Shown one piece after another: positions 8,666 through 16,658 of a DNA stretch of 64,000 nucleotides. Source of the DNA: Pseudomonas sp. PDM15 (GTDB taxonomy: Bacteria > Pseudomonadota > Gammaproteobacteria > Pseudomonadales > Pseudomonadaceae); the NCBI RefSeq assembly GCF_014851565.1, contig NZ_JACVAA010000001.1, positions 248,001-312,000 on the forward strand. The letters run 5' to 3'. Below the pieces are notes generated by a model. That model made no database searches and was not told where the DNA came from. It saw only the letters and a program-made list of their open reading frames with translations. The translations under genes and the position numbers were made by a program. Every line of letters starts with the position of its first letter. Position 1 is the stretch's first letter.

Positions 8666-9643
8666 ATGAATCGTAAAACCCTGTTCGTGCTGGGCGTGCT
8701 GGCGCTCGCCCTGGTGGCCGGCTGGTACTTCACCAGCCAGGTGCAGAAACCCCGTGCGTCCGTGCAGGCCGAGGCCTGGTTGCCGGGCCTGCAGGCACCG
8801 CAGGTCGAGGCCATCGAGATCCAGCGCGTCGGCCAGCCGCTGGTGCGTCTGCAGCGTCGCGAGTCGGGCTGGGTGCTGCCGGACAAGGCCGATTACCCGG
8901 CCGATCAGGCGGCCACCGGCGCGCTGCTCAAGGCGCTGGCCGAGTCGCGCAAGGTCGAGCCGCGTACGGCCAATCCCGAGTTGTACGGGCGTCTCGGCCT
9001 GGCCGACAAGGGCGACCCCGAGCAGCAGGGCGTGCGTGTCACCCTGAAGTCCGCGGGTCAGCCGCCGCTGCCGTTGCTGATCGGCAAGCCCGGCCAGCAG
9101 TCCGGGCACCTGGTACGCCGCGCCGACGAGGCGCAGAGCTGGCTGGTCAGCCAGCGCATCGAGCTGCCGGCCACCGAGCTGGAATGGCTGGATCGCCGCA
9201 TCACCGCAGTGCCGTTCAGTGCGGTGCGTGAACTGGATCTGCAGCATGCCTCCGGCGAGCGCCTGAGCCTGGTTCGCGACAAGCCCGAGGATGGCAGCCT
9301 GCAGCCGCGCGAACTGCCCAAGGGCAAGCGCCTGGCCTTCGACGGTGCCGCCAACGGCATGGGCCAGTTCTTCGCCGACCTGCGTTTCGCCGACGCCGCG
9401 CCGCTGGCGCAGCTGACCTTCGAAGGCAAGCCGACGCTGCAGTTCAGCCTCACCACCTTCGCCGGGAAGACCCTCAAGGGCCGCCTGTATGGCAAGGCCG
9501 ATCAGCACTGGCTGTTGCTGGAAAAGGGTAGCGGCCTCGCGCCCGAGGAACTGTTCGGACGCAGCGACTGGGCCTATCGGCTGGAAGATTACCAGTACCA
9601 GAGCCTGGCCAGAAAGCTGACCGATCTGCTCGCAGCGGACTGA
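8666..9643 (+). CDS. DUF4340 domain-containing membrane-anchored protein
   Basis: A 325-residue protein with a short N-terminal anchor (residues 5-21, '[18 protein letters not shown]'). The soluble region, presumably periplasmic, is built from repeated beta-rich stretches such as '[34 protein letters not shown]' and '[18 protein letters not shown]', the DUF4340 pattern. The start at 8666 follows TTGAGGAGAAC. It is 85 bp after the GldG-like gene, with a C/T-rich stretch between them, so read-through is likely but not assured. The family usually sits beside GldG/ABC genes, which suggests it is part of the same envelope complex. Function unknown. Confidence 0.82.
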   Translation: MNRKTLFVLGVLALALVAGWYFTSQVQKPRASVQAEAWLPGLQAPQVEAIEIQRVGQPLVRLQRRESGWVLPDKADYPADQAATGALLKALAESRKVEPRTANPELYGRLGLADKGDPEQQGVRVTLKSAGQPPLPLLIGKPGQQSGHLVRRADEAQSWLVSQRIELPATELEWLDRRITAVPFSAVRELDLQHASGERLSLVRDKPEDGSLQPRELPKGKRLAFDGAANGMGQFFADLRFADAAPLAQLTFEGKPTLQFSLTTFAGKTLKGRLYGKADQHWLLLEKGSGLAPEELFGRSDWAYRLEDYQYQSLARKLTDLLAAD

Positions 9644-9700
9644 TCGAAAAAGCGCTGCAGGCCAGGTTTCACGGGCCTTGCAGACGGCCGAAAAAATCCC

Positions 9701-9728
9701 TTGGCAAGACGAACGCTTGTTTTATACT
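9701..9728 (+). promoter_or_regulatory. candidate sigma-70 promoter of the cold-shock gene
   Basis: TTGGCA at 9701-9706, a 16-bp spacer and TATACT at 9723-9728. Transcription from here would give a leader of about 140 nt before the ATG at 9874. Long structured leaders are known for cspA-type mRNAs, where they set temperature-dependent translation. The 230-bp gap otherwise holds only a weak hairpin near 9655-9685 (GCTGCAGGCC against GGCCTTGCAG). Confidence 0.6.
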
Positions 9729-9873
9729 CGCGAGGCGGTCGCATCAGGACGCCTTTCGGAATACCGCTCCACGCTCGTGTTGGCCGGGGTCGGAAAGAAG
9801 AAGAAGAACGTTTGCGCCGAACCGTCGAAGCCCATCAGGGCAACAACAAAATCGAGAATCGAGGGAAGTGGTA

Positions 9874-10083
9874 ATGGCTGATCGTGAGGTCGGAACCGTC
9901 AAGTGGTTCAATGATTCCAAGGGGTATGGCTTCATTCAACGCGAAAGCGGTCCGGACGTATTCGTCCACTACCGCGCCATCCGTGGCGAGGGTCACCGTT
10001 CACTGGTTGAAGGCCAGCAGGTCGAGTTCTCCGTGATCCAGGGCCAGAAAGGCCTGCAAGCGGAAGACGTATCGAAGGTCTGA
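9874..10083 (+). CDS. cold-shock domain protein
   Basis: A 69-residue single cold-shock domain, a five-stranded OB fold binding single-stranded RNA or DNA. RNP1 is 'KGYGFIQ' (16-22) and RNP2 is 'VFVHY' (29-33). RNP2 continues YRAI where most CspA proteins have FSAI. The start is the ATG at 9874 after GAGGG, not the GTG six bases upstream. The gene has its own predicted promoter and a strong terminator, so it is monocistronic. Likely an RNA chaperone; whether it responds to cold cannot be told from sequence. Confidence 0.95.
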   Translation: MADREVGTVKWFNDSKGYGFIQRESGPDVFVHYRAIRGEGHRSLVEGQQVEFSVIQGQKGLQAEDVSKV

Positions 10084-10103
10084 CAGAAGACCCGCTGCAC
10101 AAC

Positions 10104-10134
10104 AAAAGGCCCGTCATCGACGGGCCTTTTGCTT
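10104..10134 (+). terminator. intrinsic terminator after the cold-shock gene
   Basis: A 12-bp perfect stem (AAAAGGCCCGTC and its complement) with an ATC loop, followed by TTTTGCTTTT. The symmetric A and T runs could also stop minus-strand transcripts arriving from the gene at 10229-10600. Confidence 0.92.
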
Positions 10135-10145
10135 TTCGGAGTTCA

Positions 10146-10210
10146 TGTAGGAGCGAGCTCTGCTCGCGAAGTTCTTCGGCGCAGATTCGCGAGCAGAGCT
10201 CGCTCCTACA
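10146..10210. repeat. REP-like inverted repeat
   Basis: Two perfect 25-bp arms, 10146-10170 and 10186-10210, face each other around a 15-nt loop. Each arm begins TGTAGGAGCGAGCTCTGCTC. This is the form of the extragenic palindromic repeats scattered through Pseudomonas genomes, here between two convergent genes. It may protect 3' ends or be a target of a RAYT transposase; no such transposase gene is in the window. Confidence 0.85.
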
Positions 10211-10228
10211 AAATTGGTGGGGGGCAGA

Positions 10229-10600
10229 TCACTCGGTACGCCAGATAAATTCCTGCTCGCCCTCGGCGTTGACCTTGATCCAGCGGTCGGCGTCTTCCTC
10301 GCCCTGTTCCTCGCTCCAGCCGCCGGTGGAGCAGCGGATCTCCACGCCGAGTGCGGCGAAGGCGGCATGGGCGCAGGCGACGTCGTCGGCCCAGGGCGTG
10401 GCGTCGCTCTCCAGCATCAGGCTGTGCCACTTGCCCACGGCCTTGGGCAGGAACACCACCGGAATCGCGCCGGCCTGGCACTTGAAGGTCTGGCCACGCT
10501 GCTGCCACTCGCTGCAGGAGCCGAAGACCTCGCTCAGCCAGGCAGTGATGGCGTCCTGGCTGGCGTCCTTGAGGTAGATCTCGATATCGGGTTGGCGCAT
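10229..10600 (-). CDS. conserved hypothetical protein, 123 residues
   Basis: A small, soluble, acidic protein (starts MRQPDIEIYLKDASQDAITAWLSEVFG, ends EFIWRTE) with no signal peptide or membrane segment. The compact alternation of predicted helix and strand and the many tryptophans suggest a folded single domain, but I recognise no motif. It lies 10 bp downstream of rlmA on the same strand, so it is probably the last gene of an rlmA-containing operon. In P. aeruginosa I recall a hypothetical gene in the same place beside rlmA (rrmA) and a cold-shock gene, so the position seems conserved. No function is proposed. Confidence 0.75.
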   Translation of the reverse strand: MRQPDIEIYLKDASQDAITAWLSEVFGSCSEWQQRGQTFKCQAGAIPVVFLPKAVGKWHSLMLESDATPWADDVACAHAAFAALGVEIRCSTGGWSEEQGEEDADRWIKVNAEGEQEFIWRTE

Positions 10601-10610
10601 GGCGGGCTCT

Positions 10611-11417
10611 CTAGATTTTCTCGATCCAATCGTAGCGGATGGAGATGGTTACCTCGAAGGATTCGGCGATTACCGCGGCGCGGCGTTCGGCGCTGGCGCG
10701 CCAGCCGTGCGGGGTCATGGCCAGCAGGTCAGCGCGTGCATGGGCATCGGCCAGCGGTAGCGGGAAGCTGATGGTCTCGCTATGGGCCAGGCGCATGCCC
10801 GCAGGGATCAGCTCCAGGTGTTTCTGGTCATCGTAGTCGCGCACCTCGTCGTACAGCTTTTGCCGCAGCTGCATCAGGTGCACGCGGGTCGGGCCCATGC
10901 GCAGCAGGCCGCCGCCGGGCTTGAGCAAGCGCAGGGCTTCCTGCCAGTCCAGCGGGCTGAATACGCTGGCGAGCAGGTCGCAGCTTTCATCAGCTAGAGG
11001 TACGCGGGCCATGCTCGCTACTAGCCAGCTCAGCTGTGGGGCGCGCTTGCAGGCACGTTTCACCGCCTCGCGGGAGATGTCCAGAGCATAGCCGTCGGCA
11101 TCCGGCAGCAACTCGGCGAGCTGCGCGGTGTAATAGCCCTCGCCGCAGCCGATATCCAGCCAGGTGCGTGGGCTGCGTTCGGCGGCCAGTTCGGCCAGGC
11201 GCTTGGCCAGCGGCGCGTAGTGACCGCCGTCGAGGAAGCGCCGGCGTGCCTCGACCATGGCCTGGTTGTCACCAGGGTCGCGGCTGTTCTTGTGCTGCAC
11301 CGGTAGCAGGTTGTAGTAGCCCTGGCGGGCGCGGTCGAAGCGGTGGTTGGCCGGGCAGGCCAGGCCGTTGTCGACTGCGCTCAGTGGCGCCTGGCAGATC
11401 GGGCAGATCAGACTCAT
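10611..11417 (-). CDS. rlmA: 23S rRNA (guanine-N1)-methyltransferase RlmA
   Basis: A 268-residue SAM-dependent methyltransferase. An N-terminal zinc ribbon (C5, C8, C21, H25 in 'CPICQAPL...LACPANH') and '[17 protein letters not shown]' are diagnostic of RlmA(I), which methylates G745 in helix 35 of 23S rRNA. SAM motif I '[10 protein letters not shown]' starts at residue 87. '[17 protein letters not shown]' provides the acidic end of strand 2. The gene overlaps the dapE stop by 4 bp, so the two are translationally coupled. Family members of the TlrB type act on G748; the gammaproteobacterial context favours G745. Confidence 0.93.
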   Translation of the reverse strand: MSLICPICQAPLSAVDNGLACPANHRFDRARQGYYNLLPVQHKNSRDPGDNQAMVEARRRFLDGGHYAPLAKRLAELAAERSPRTWLDIGCGEGYYTAQLAELLPDADGYALDISREAVKRACKRAPQLSWLVASMARVPLADESCDLLASVFSPLDWQEALRLLKPGGGLLRMGPTRVHLMQLRQKLYDEVRDYDDQKHLELIPAGMRLAHSETISFPLPLADAHARADLLAMTPHGWRASAERRAAVIAESFEVTISIRYDWIEKI

Positions 11418-12553
11418 GCCAACAACTTCACCAAGGTCTGGTAGTAGACCTCGGTGAGCAGGTCCAGGTCGCTGGCCAGCACCCGCTCGTTGATCTGGTG
11501 GATGGTGGCGTTGACCGGGCCCAGCTCGACCACCTGCGTACCCAGGGTGGCGATGAAGCGCCCGTCCGAGGTGCCGCCGGAGGTGGACGGCGTGGTCTCA
11601 CGACCGGTGACGGACTTGATGCTGGCCGCCACGGCGTCGAGCAGCTCGCCCGGCTGGGTGAGGAACGGCAGGCCGGACAGGGCCCAGTCGATGTGGTAGT
11701 CCAGGCCGTGCTTGTCGAGGACGGCGTTGACCCGCTGCTGCAGGCCTTCCACGGTCGACTCGGTGGAGAAGCGGAAGTTGAACACCGCCTTCAGCTCGCC
11801 CGGAATCACGTTGGTGGCGCCGGTGCCGGAGTTGAGGTTGGACACCTGGAAGCTGGTCGGCGGGAAGTAGGCGTTGCCGTCGTCCCAGTGCTCGGCGGCC
11901 AGTTCGGCCAGGGCGCCGGCGGCCAGGTGGATGGGGTTCTTGGCCAGGTGCGGGTAGGCCACGTGACCCTGCTTGCCGTACACGGTGAGGGTGGCGCCGA
12001 GGGAGCCACGGCGGCCGTTCTTCACCACGTCACCGAGCAGGGTGGTGCTGGAGGGTTCGCCGACGATGCACCAGTCCAGACGGTCGCCGCGCTCGCGCAG
12101 GCGCTCGACCACGGCCTTGGTGCCATGGTGGGCCGGGCCTTCCTCGTCGCTGGTGATAAGGAAGGCGATGGCGCCCTTGTGGTTCGGGTGGTCGGCGACG
12201 AAGCGCTCCACGGCGATGATCATCGACGCCAGGCTGCCCTTCATGTCCGCCGCGCCACGGCCGCAGAGCATGCCCTCGTCGTCCACGCGCACGTCGAACG
12301 GCTGGTACTGCCAGGCTTCCAGCGGGCCGGTGGGTACCACGTCGGTGTGGCCGGCGAAGCACAGTACCGGGCCGTCGCCGCCGCGCTTGGCCCAGAAGTT
12401 CTCCACTTCCTCGATGCGCATGCGCTCCACCGCGAAGCCGAGTGCAGCCAGGCGGCGCATCATCAGCTCCTGACAGCCCTCGTCGACCGGGGTCACGGAA
12501 GGGCGGCGGATCAGGTCGAAGGCGAGCTCCAGGGTGGGGGTGAGGGCGGTCAT
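11414..12553 (-). CDS. dapE: succinyl-diaminopimelate desuccinylase DapE
   Basis: Cytosolic di-zinc M20-family hydrolase that removes succinate from N-succinyl-LL-diaminopimelate on the way to lysine and peptidoglycan. Expected residues are present: H69 and D71 in '[11 protein letters not shown]', the bridging D103 in '[10 protein letters not shown]', E137-E138 in 'TSDEEGPA', and the C-terminal histidine in 'NATIHQINE'. Length (379) is normal. It lies upstream of rlmA in the same transcript. dapD and dapC are in this window but in other transcription units, so the pathway is dispersed over about 13 kb. Confidence 0.97.
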   Translation of the reverse strand: MTALTPTLELAFDLIRRPSVTPVDEGCQELMMRRLAALGFAVERMRIEEVENFWAKRGGDGPVLCFAGHTDVVPTGPLEAWQYQPFDVRVDDEGMLCGRGAADMKGSLASMIIAVERFVADHPNHKGAIAFLITSDEEGPAHHGTKAVVERLRERGDRLDWCIVGEPSSTTLLGDVVKNGRRGSLGATLTVYGKQGHVAYPHLAKNPIHLAAGALAELAAEHWDDGNAYFPPTSFQVSNLNSGTGATNVIPGELKAVFNFRFSTESTVEGLQQRVNAVLDKHGLDYHIDWALSGLPFLTQPGELLDAVAASIKSVTGRETTPSTSGGTSDGRFIATLGTQVVELGPVNATIHQINERVLASDLDLLTEVYYQTLVKLLA

Positions 12554-12596
12554 TGCGGCTCCGGAACAGCGGAAATCAGAAAGGCCGCCATCTTAA

Positions 12597-12642
12597 AGCA
12601 AAACGGCGGCGCAGGGTCCGAAGACGCTGGGCCGCCGTTTCG
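12597..12642 (-). terminator. hairpin after ndvB
   Basis: AAACGGCGGC at 12601-12610 pairs perfectly with GCCGCCGTTT at 12631-12640 across a 20-nt loop. On the minus strand the stem is followed by TTTTGCTTT. It lies 17 bp past the ndvB stop and 48 bp before the dapE start, so it separates ndvB from the dapE operon. Confidence 0.7.
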
Positions 12643-12657
12643 ACGGGTGATGTGCGG

Positions 12658-15255
12658 TCAGGCCGCGCCAGCCGGCTCGCCGGCGTCCTTTTCCTGCGGC
12701 TTGGGCAGGGAGGACAGCATGGCCATCAGCAGTGCCGCCAGGTACGGCAGCGACTGCACCAACAGGGTGGCGACCCAGAACTTCACGTCGGCGTTGCCGA
12801 TGTCCTGGGCGAAGCTGATGCCGATCGCCGCGCCCCACAGCAGGAGCATGACGAACACCTCTTCGCGGGCCTCGGCCAGGGCCACCATGATGCCGTGGTT
12901 GCTGGCCATCTTCGGTGTGCGGAAGAACGGGATTGTCTTGGTGAAGGTCCCGTACAGCACGGCCTTGGCGATGGTGTGCGACAGCGCCAGGCCGGCGATG
13001 GCCGCCTGGAACGAGCGCGCCAGGTCCACGCCCACCGCCTTGCGGTAGAGGAACATGATCTTGCCGAACTTGAAGAAGAACAGCGCCAGCGGCGGGATGG
13101 CGAAGATCATCAGCGGCGGGTCGACCCGGTTCGGCACAATGATCATCGCGGCCGACCAGAGCAGGGCACCGATGGTGAAGAAGATGTTCAGGCCATCCGC
13201 AATCCACGGCAGCCAGCCGGCGATGAAGTGGTAGCGCTGGCCGCGGGTCAGCTCCGAGCCTTCGCCGCGGAACAGGCTGCGCGCGTGGCCCTTCATGATC
13301 TGGATGGCGCCGTAGGCCCAGCGGAAGCGCTGCTTCTTGTAGTCGATGAAGGTGTCGGGCATCAGGCCCTTGCCGAAGCTTTCGTGGGCGTAGGCCGCCG
13401 AATAACCCTTCTCGAACACGCGCAGACCCAGCTCGGCGTCTTCGCAGATGGTCCAGTCGGCCCACTTCAGCTCGTCCATCACGCTGCGGCGGATCATGGT
13501 CATGGTGCCGTGCTGGATGATCGCGTCGCGGTCGTTGCGGGTCACCATGCCGATGTGGAAGAAGCCCTTGTACTCGGCGTAGCAGAGCTTCTTGAAGGTG
13601 CTCTCATCACCGTCGCGGTAGTCTTGCGGCGATTGCACCACGGCGATCTGCGGATCGCTGAAGTGCGGCACCATGTGCTTGAGCCAGTTCTTGTTGACGC
13701 AGTAGTCGGAGTCGATCACCGCCACCACCTCGGCATCCGGCGCGGTGTGCGGCAGGATGTAGTTCAGCGCGCCGCCCTTGAAGCCCTCGATGGGCGCCAC
13801 GTGGAAGAAGCGGAAGCGCGGACCCAGTTGCTGGCAATAGGCCTCGACTGGCTCCCACACCTTCGGGTCCTTGGTGTTGTTGTCGATGATGATGACTTCA
13901 TAGTCCGGATAATCCAGGGCCGCCAGGGCGTCCAGGGTCTGTTTCACCATCTCCGGCGGTTCGTTGTAGCAGGGCACGTGGATCGACACCTTGGGCCGGT
14001 ACGCGGTGTCGGCCAGCACCGGCAGGAACGGCCGGCGGCGGGTGCGGGTCCACGCCGTTTCGGCCAGCTCGTGGGCCTCGGTGAGCAGGACGATGAACAC
14101 GCCCAGCGCGCCGATGCCGAGCAGGCCGCCGACGGTCAGGCTGAACCAGGTGCTGTACTGCTGGCTGTAGTCGTAGGCGATCCACACCAGGGCGGAGCCG
14201 CCGACGAAGGCGACGAAGGTGAGGAAGGTGCGGCCACGCTGGCGCAGGGCGGAGCCGTCGATCAGCATCAGGGCCAGGGCCAGCAGGCCCATTACCACCG
14301 AGGCAACGGCCAGGATGCGCCATTGCGGAATGGCCACCACCGGGCCTTCGAAGGCGAACTTGGCCTGGCGGTCGAGGTTGTACACACCCCAGTAGGCACC
14401 TACCGAGCCTTCCTCGCTGGCCTTCCACGGCTGGTCGAAGGCCTCGATGACAAAGTAGTTGTAGCCCTTGGCGTTCAACGTGTTGACCAGGGTGCGCAGG
14501 TACACGGCCTGTTCGGCCTGGTCGGCTTCGGCGCCGCCACGGGTGCGGCCGTTGCTCGGCCAGCCCACTTCGGAGAGCAGCAGGGGCTTCTTCGGGAACA
14601 GGCGCTTCATGTCCTTGGCGCGCTCGAGGACGAACTCGGTGGAGTCCTCCATCGGCACGAACTCCCAGTACGGCAGCACGTGGGCGGCGATCAGGTCGAC
14701 GTGTTTGGCCAGCTCGGGGTTTTCCTGCCAGATGTGCCACTGCTCGGAGGTACTCACCGGCACCTTGACCGCGGAGCGCACCCGGTCGATGTAGGCGATC
14801 AGGTCCTTGACCTCGATCTCCTGGCGGAACAGTGCCTCGTTGCCCACGGTGACCCGCACCACGCTGCGCGATTCGTTGGCCAGCTCGATGGCCTTGGCGA
14901 TCTCGCGCTCGTTGCGCTCCAGGTCGTTGCCGATCCACACGCCGAGGGTCACGCGCAGGCCGAATTCCTCGGCCAGGCGCGGGATGTCCGCCAGCTTGCC
15001 GTCCACCGAGTAGGTGCGAATGCTGTCGGTCTGTTTGCTCAGCAGTTCCAGGTCGGAGCGGATCTGCGCGTCGCTCGGATAGACGCCGGTCTGCGGGCTC
15101 TGCCCGACACGGAACGGCGAGAAGGAGAAGCCGGAGATCTGCTCCGGCCAGTCCGGGGCACTGACCGGACGGTTGTAGAGTGCCCAGAGGCCGGTGAACA
15201 GGGCGGCGACCGCCACGATGACCACCAGATTGATACCGAGTTTGCGCGTTGGCAT
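12658..15255 (-). CDS. ndvB: NdvB-type beta-glucan synthase / family 2 glycosyltransferase
   Basis: An 865-residue inner-membrane protein. After an N-terminal membrane anchor (about 5-27), residues 35-300 form a GH17-like domain of the beta-1,3-glucanosyltransferase type. Several transmembrane helices (about 305-400) lead to a GT2 catalytic domain beginning 'KVSIHVPCYNEPPEM' near 420. It carries DSD near 513, 'CEDAELG' near 605 and 'QRFRWAYG' near 645, followed by C-terminal helices. Size and architecture match P. aeruginosa NdvB, which makes cyclic beta-(1,3)-glucans linked to biofilm tolerance of aminoglycosides. It has its own predicted promoter, with a palindrome over the -35 area, and its own terminator. 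Confidence 0.9.
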   Translation of the reverse strand: MPTRKLGINLVVIVAVAALFTGLWALYNRPVSAPDWPEQISGFSFSPFRVGQSPQTGVYPSDAQIRSDLELLSKQTDSIRTYSVDGKLADIPRLAEEFGLRVTLGVWIGNDLERNEREIAKAIELANESRSVVRVTVGNEALFRQEIEVKDLIAYIDRVRSAVKVPVSTSEQWHIWQENPELAKHVDLIAAHVLPYWEFVPMEDSTEFVLERAKDMKRLFPKKPLLLSEVGWPSNGRTRGGAEADQAEQAVYLRTLVNTLNAKGYNYFVIEAFDQPWKASEEGSVGAYWGVYNLDRQAKFAFEGPVVAIPQWRILAVASVVMGLLALALMLIDGSALRQRGRTFLTFVAFVGGSALVWIAYDYSQQYSTWFSLTVGGLLGIGALGVFIVLLTEAHELAETAWTRTRRRPFLPVLADTAYRPKVSIHVPCYNEPPEMVKQTLDALAALDYPDYEVIIIDNNTKDPKVWEPVEAYCQQLGPRFRFFHVAPIEGFKGGALNYILPHTAPDAEVVAVIDSDYCVNKNWLKHMVPHFSDPQIAVVQSPQDYRDGDESTFKKLCYAEYKGFFHIGMVTRNDRDAIIQHGTMTMIRRSVMDELKWADWTICEDAELGLRVFEKGYSAAYAHESFGKGLMPDTFIDYKKQRFRWAYGAIQIMKGHARSLFRGEGSELTRGQRYHFIAGWLPWIADGLNIFFTIGALLWSAAMIIVPNRVDPPLMIFAIPPLALFFFKFGKIMFLYRKAVGVDLARSFQAAIAGLALSHTIAKAVLYGTFTKTIPFFRTPKMASNHGIMVALAEAREEVFVMLLLWGAAIGISFAQDIGNADVKFWVATLLVQSLPYLAALLMAMLSSLPKPQEKDAGEPAGAA

Positions 15256-15340
15256 GGCTACTTAGAGGTTCCGCAGAAAGGAACAGGGAAAGGGCCGGCG
15301 GACGCCGGTCGGCGCGCATGCTACCCCGCAGCCACTGGCC

Positions 15341-15378
15341 TGTATAGCACCGCCGGACCTGCGACAGGCGCGCCTGTC
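15341..15378 (-). promoter_or_regulatory. candidate ndvB promoter with 16-bp palindrome
   Basis: On the minus strand an extended -10 (TGC then TATACA, 15346-15341) lies about 85 bp before the ndvB start. Just upstream, where the -35 would be, is a perfect 16-bp palindrome, GACAGGCGCGCCTGTC (15363-15378). Symmetry and position suggest a regulator-binding site. The rest of the 167-bp gap shows nothing else. Confidence 0.45.
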
Positions 15379-15422
15379 CGGCTTGGGCAGGCGCAGCCGC
15401 TGTGGAGTTCCATCGCGCGTTG

Positions 15423-16565
15423 TCACAGGGCGCGCAGGAGGAGGCGTGCACAGGCCGGCAGGTCGATCGCTGGGGACTCGCCGCTGGCGTCGCGGCGCTG
15501 CAGCTGGGTCAGCACTTCGTCCACGGCCTCGGCATCCAGTCCGTGGGCGGACAGGCGAGTGGCCACGCCCATGCGCCGGAAGAAGCCCTCGGTGGCGGCG
15601 ATGGCGGCGACGATGCGCTGCTCCGAGCTACCCTGCAGGCCCCACACCCGTTCGGCGTACTGCAACTGTTTGGCCAGGTGCGTCGGTTCGCGCTCGCTGA
15701 GCAGCGCCGGCAGCAGCAGGGCCATGCTCTGTGCATGGTCGAGGTGATAGAGCAGGCTGAGCTGGCGACCGAGCACGTCCAGCCCGTCGTCCTGCAGCGC
15801 GCCGCAGGCGAGCAGGCCGCTGCGCGCCTGGCTGGCGCACCACATCAGGTTGGCCCGGCTGGCATAGTCCAGCGGGTTGGCCAGGGCTTTGGGGCCTTCC
15901 TCCAGCAGGGTCAGCAGCAGGCCCTCGGCCTGACGGCTCTGCAGCGGCGTGTCGTGGGGCAGGCTGAGGTACTGCTGCAGGGTGTGGACGAAGGTGGCGA
16001 CCACGCCGTTGCCGATCTGCCGTGGCGGCAGGCTGAAGGTGGCGCAAGGATCGAGCACGGCGAAGCGTGGGTACAGGCATGGGCTGGAGAAGGGCAGGCG
16101 CGCCTGCAGGCCGGCGTGGCAGAGCACGCCGTGCGGGTTGCTCTCCGAACCGGTGGCGGCCAGGGTCGGTACGCAGCCCAGGGGCAGGGCGCGGCGGATC
16201 GGCGTACCGCTGAGCAGGTCGAACGGCTCGCCGGGGTAGGCGAGGGCAGCGGCGATGAACTTGCTGCCGTCGATCACCGAGCCGCCGCCGACGGCGAGGA
16301 TGAAGTCGCAGTGCTCGTGGCGGGCCTGCTCCACCGCGCGCAGCAGGGTGTCGTACTGCGGGTTGGCCTCGATCCCGGCGAAGCGGCTGACCCAGTGGCC
16401 GGCCAGGGCCTGCTCGACCTCCTGCCACACGCCGTTCTGCAGGATGCTGCCGCCGCCGTGGGTGACCAATACCCGGCTGTCGGCAGGAATATGCTGGGCC
16501 AGGCCGGCGATCTGCCCGGCGCCGAACAGGATGCGCGTCGGGTTGTAATAGTTGAAGTTGCGCAT
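15423..16565 (-). CDS. iron-containing alcohol dehydrogenase-like protein (YqhD-like), altered metal site
   Basis: A 380-residue group III alcohol dehydrogenase fold. It aligns by eye along most of its length with E. coli YqhD, an NADPH-dependent aldehyde reductase: 'TRILFGAGQIAGL', 'LAVGGGSVIDGSKFIAAA' (cofactor loop GGGS 93-96), 'GSESN', 'PPRQIGNGVVATFVHT' and 'LLQYAERVWG'. YqhD binds zinc through D194, H198, H267 and H281. Here those positions read A190, H194, D263 and H277, so two of four ligands differ, and the nearby GHEL histidine is arginine. I read these codons directly from the DNA. It could be an inactive homologue or use another metal. It is divergent from tcdA and lies upstream of ndvB on the same strand. 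Confidence 0.85.
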   Translation of the reverse strand: MRNFNYYNPTRILFGAGQIAGLAQHIPADSRVLVTHGGGSILQNGVWQEVEQALAGHWVSRFAGIEANPQYDTLLRAVEQARHEHCDFILAVGGGSVIDGSKFIAAALAYPGEPFDLLSGTPIRRALPLGCVPTLAATGSESNPHGVLCHAGLQARLPFSSPCLYPRFAVLDPCATFSLPPRQIGNGVVATFVHTLQQYLSLPHDTPLQSRQAEGLLLTLLEEGPKALANPLDYASRANLMWCASQARSGLLACGALQDDGLDVLGRQLSLLYHLDHAQSMALLLPALLSEREPTHLAKQLQYAERVWGLQGSSEQRIVAAIAATEGFFRRMGVATRLSAHGLDAEAVDEVLTQLQRRDASGESPAIDLPACARLLLRAL

Positions 16566-16627
16566 GGCGAGCTCTCCGCATGCATCCTTGCACTATAGAC
16601 AAGGCCCCGCGGCGGCCGGCGCCGCCT

Positions 16628-16633
16628 TATAAT
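16628..16633 (+). promoter_or_regulatory. candidate -10 element for tcdA
   Basis: A perfect TATAAT lies 25 bp before the tcdA ATG, with no clear -35 hexamer. On the other strand a TATAGT (16597-16592) could serve the divergent dehydrogenase gene, 27 bp before its ATG. Confidence 0.45.
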
Positions 16634-16658
16634 GCCGGCCGGTTTGCGAGGTGGTGCG

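Noticed and set aside
5097..9643. A gliding motility apparatus.
   Set aside because: Only the ABC and GldG parts are present. The other Gld/Spr proteins are not here and Pseudomonas is not known for this motility.
9678..9881. A 67-codon open frame just upstream of the cold-shock gene.
   Set aside because: It begins before the predicted promoter of the cold-shock gene and overlaps its start. The region fits an untranslated leader better.
10146..10210. A CRISPR repeat or an insertion sequence end.
   Set aside because: There is one inverted pair with no spacers, no direct target duplication and no transposase. A REP-like element explains it.
12553..15747. A 1064-codon open frame on the plus strand opposite ndvB.
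   Set aside because: It lies in a fixed phase opposite a well-supported gene, its composition is rich in Gln, Val, Gly and Ala with no motif, and it reflects third-position GC bias of ndvB.
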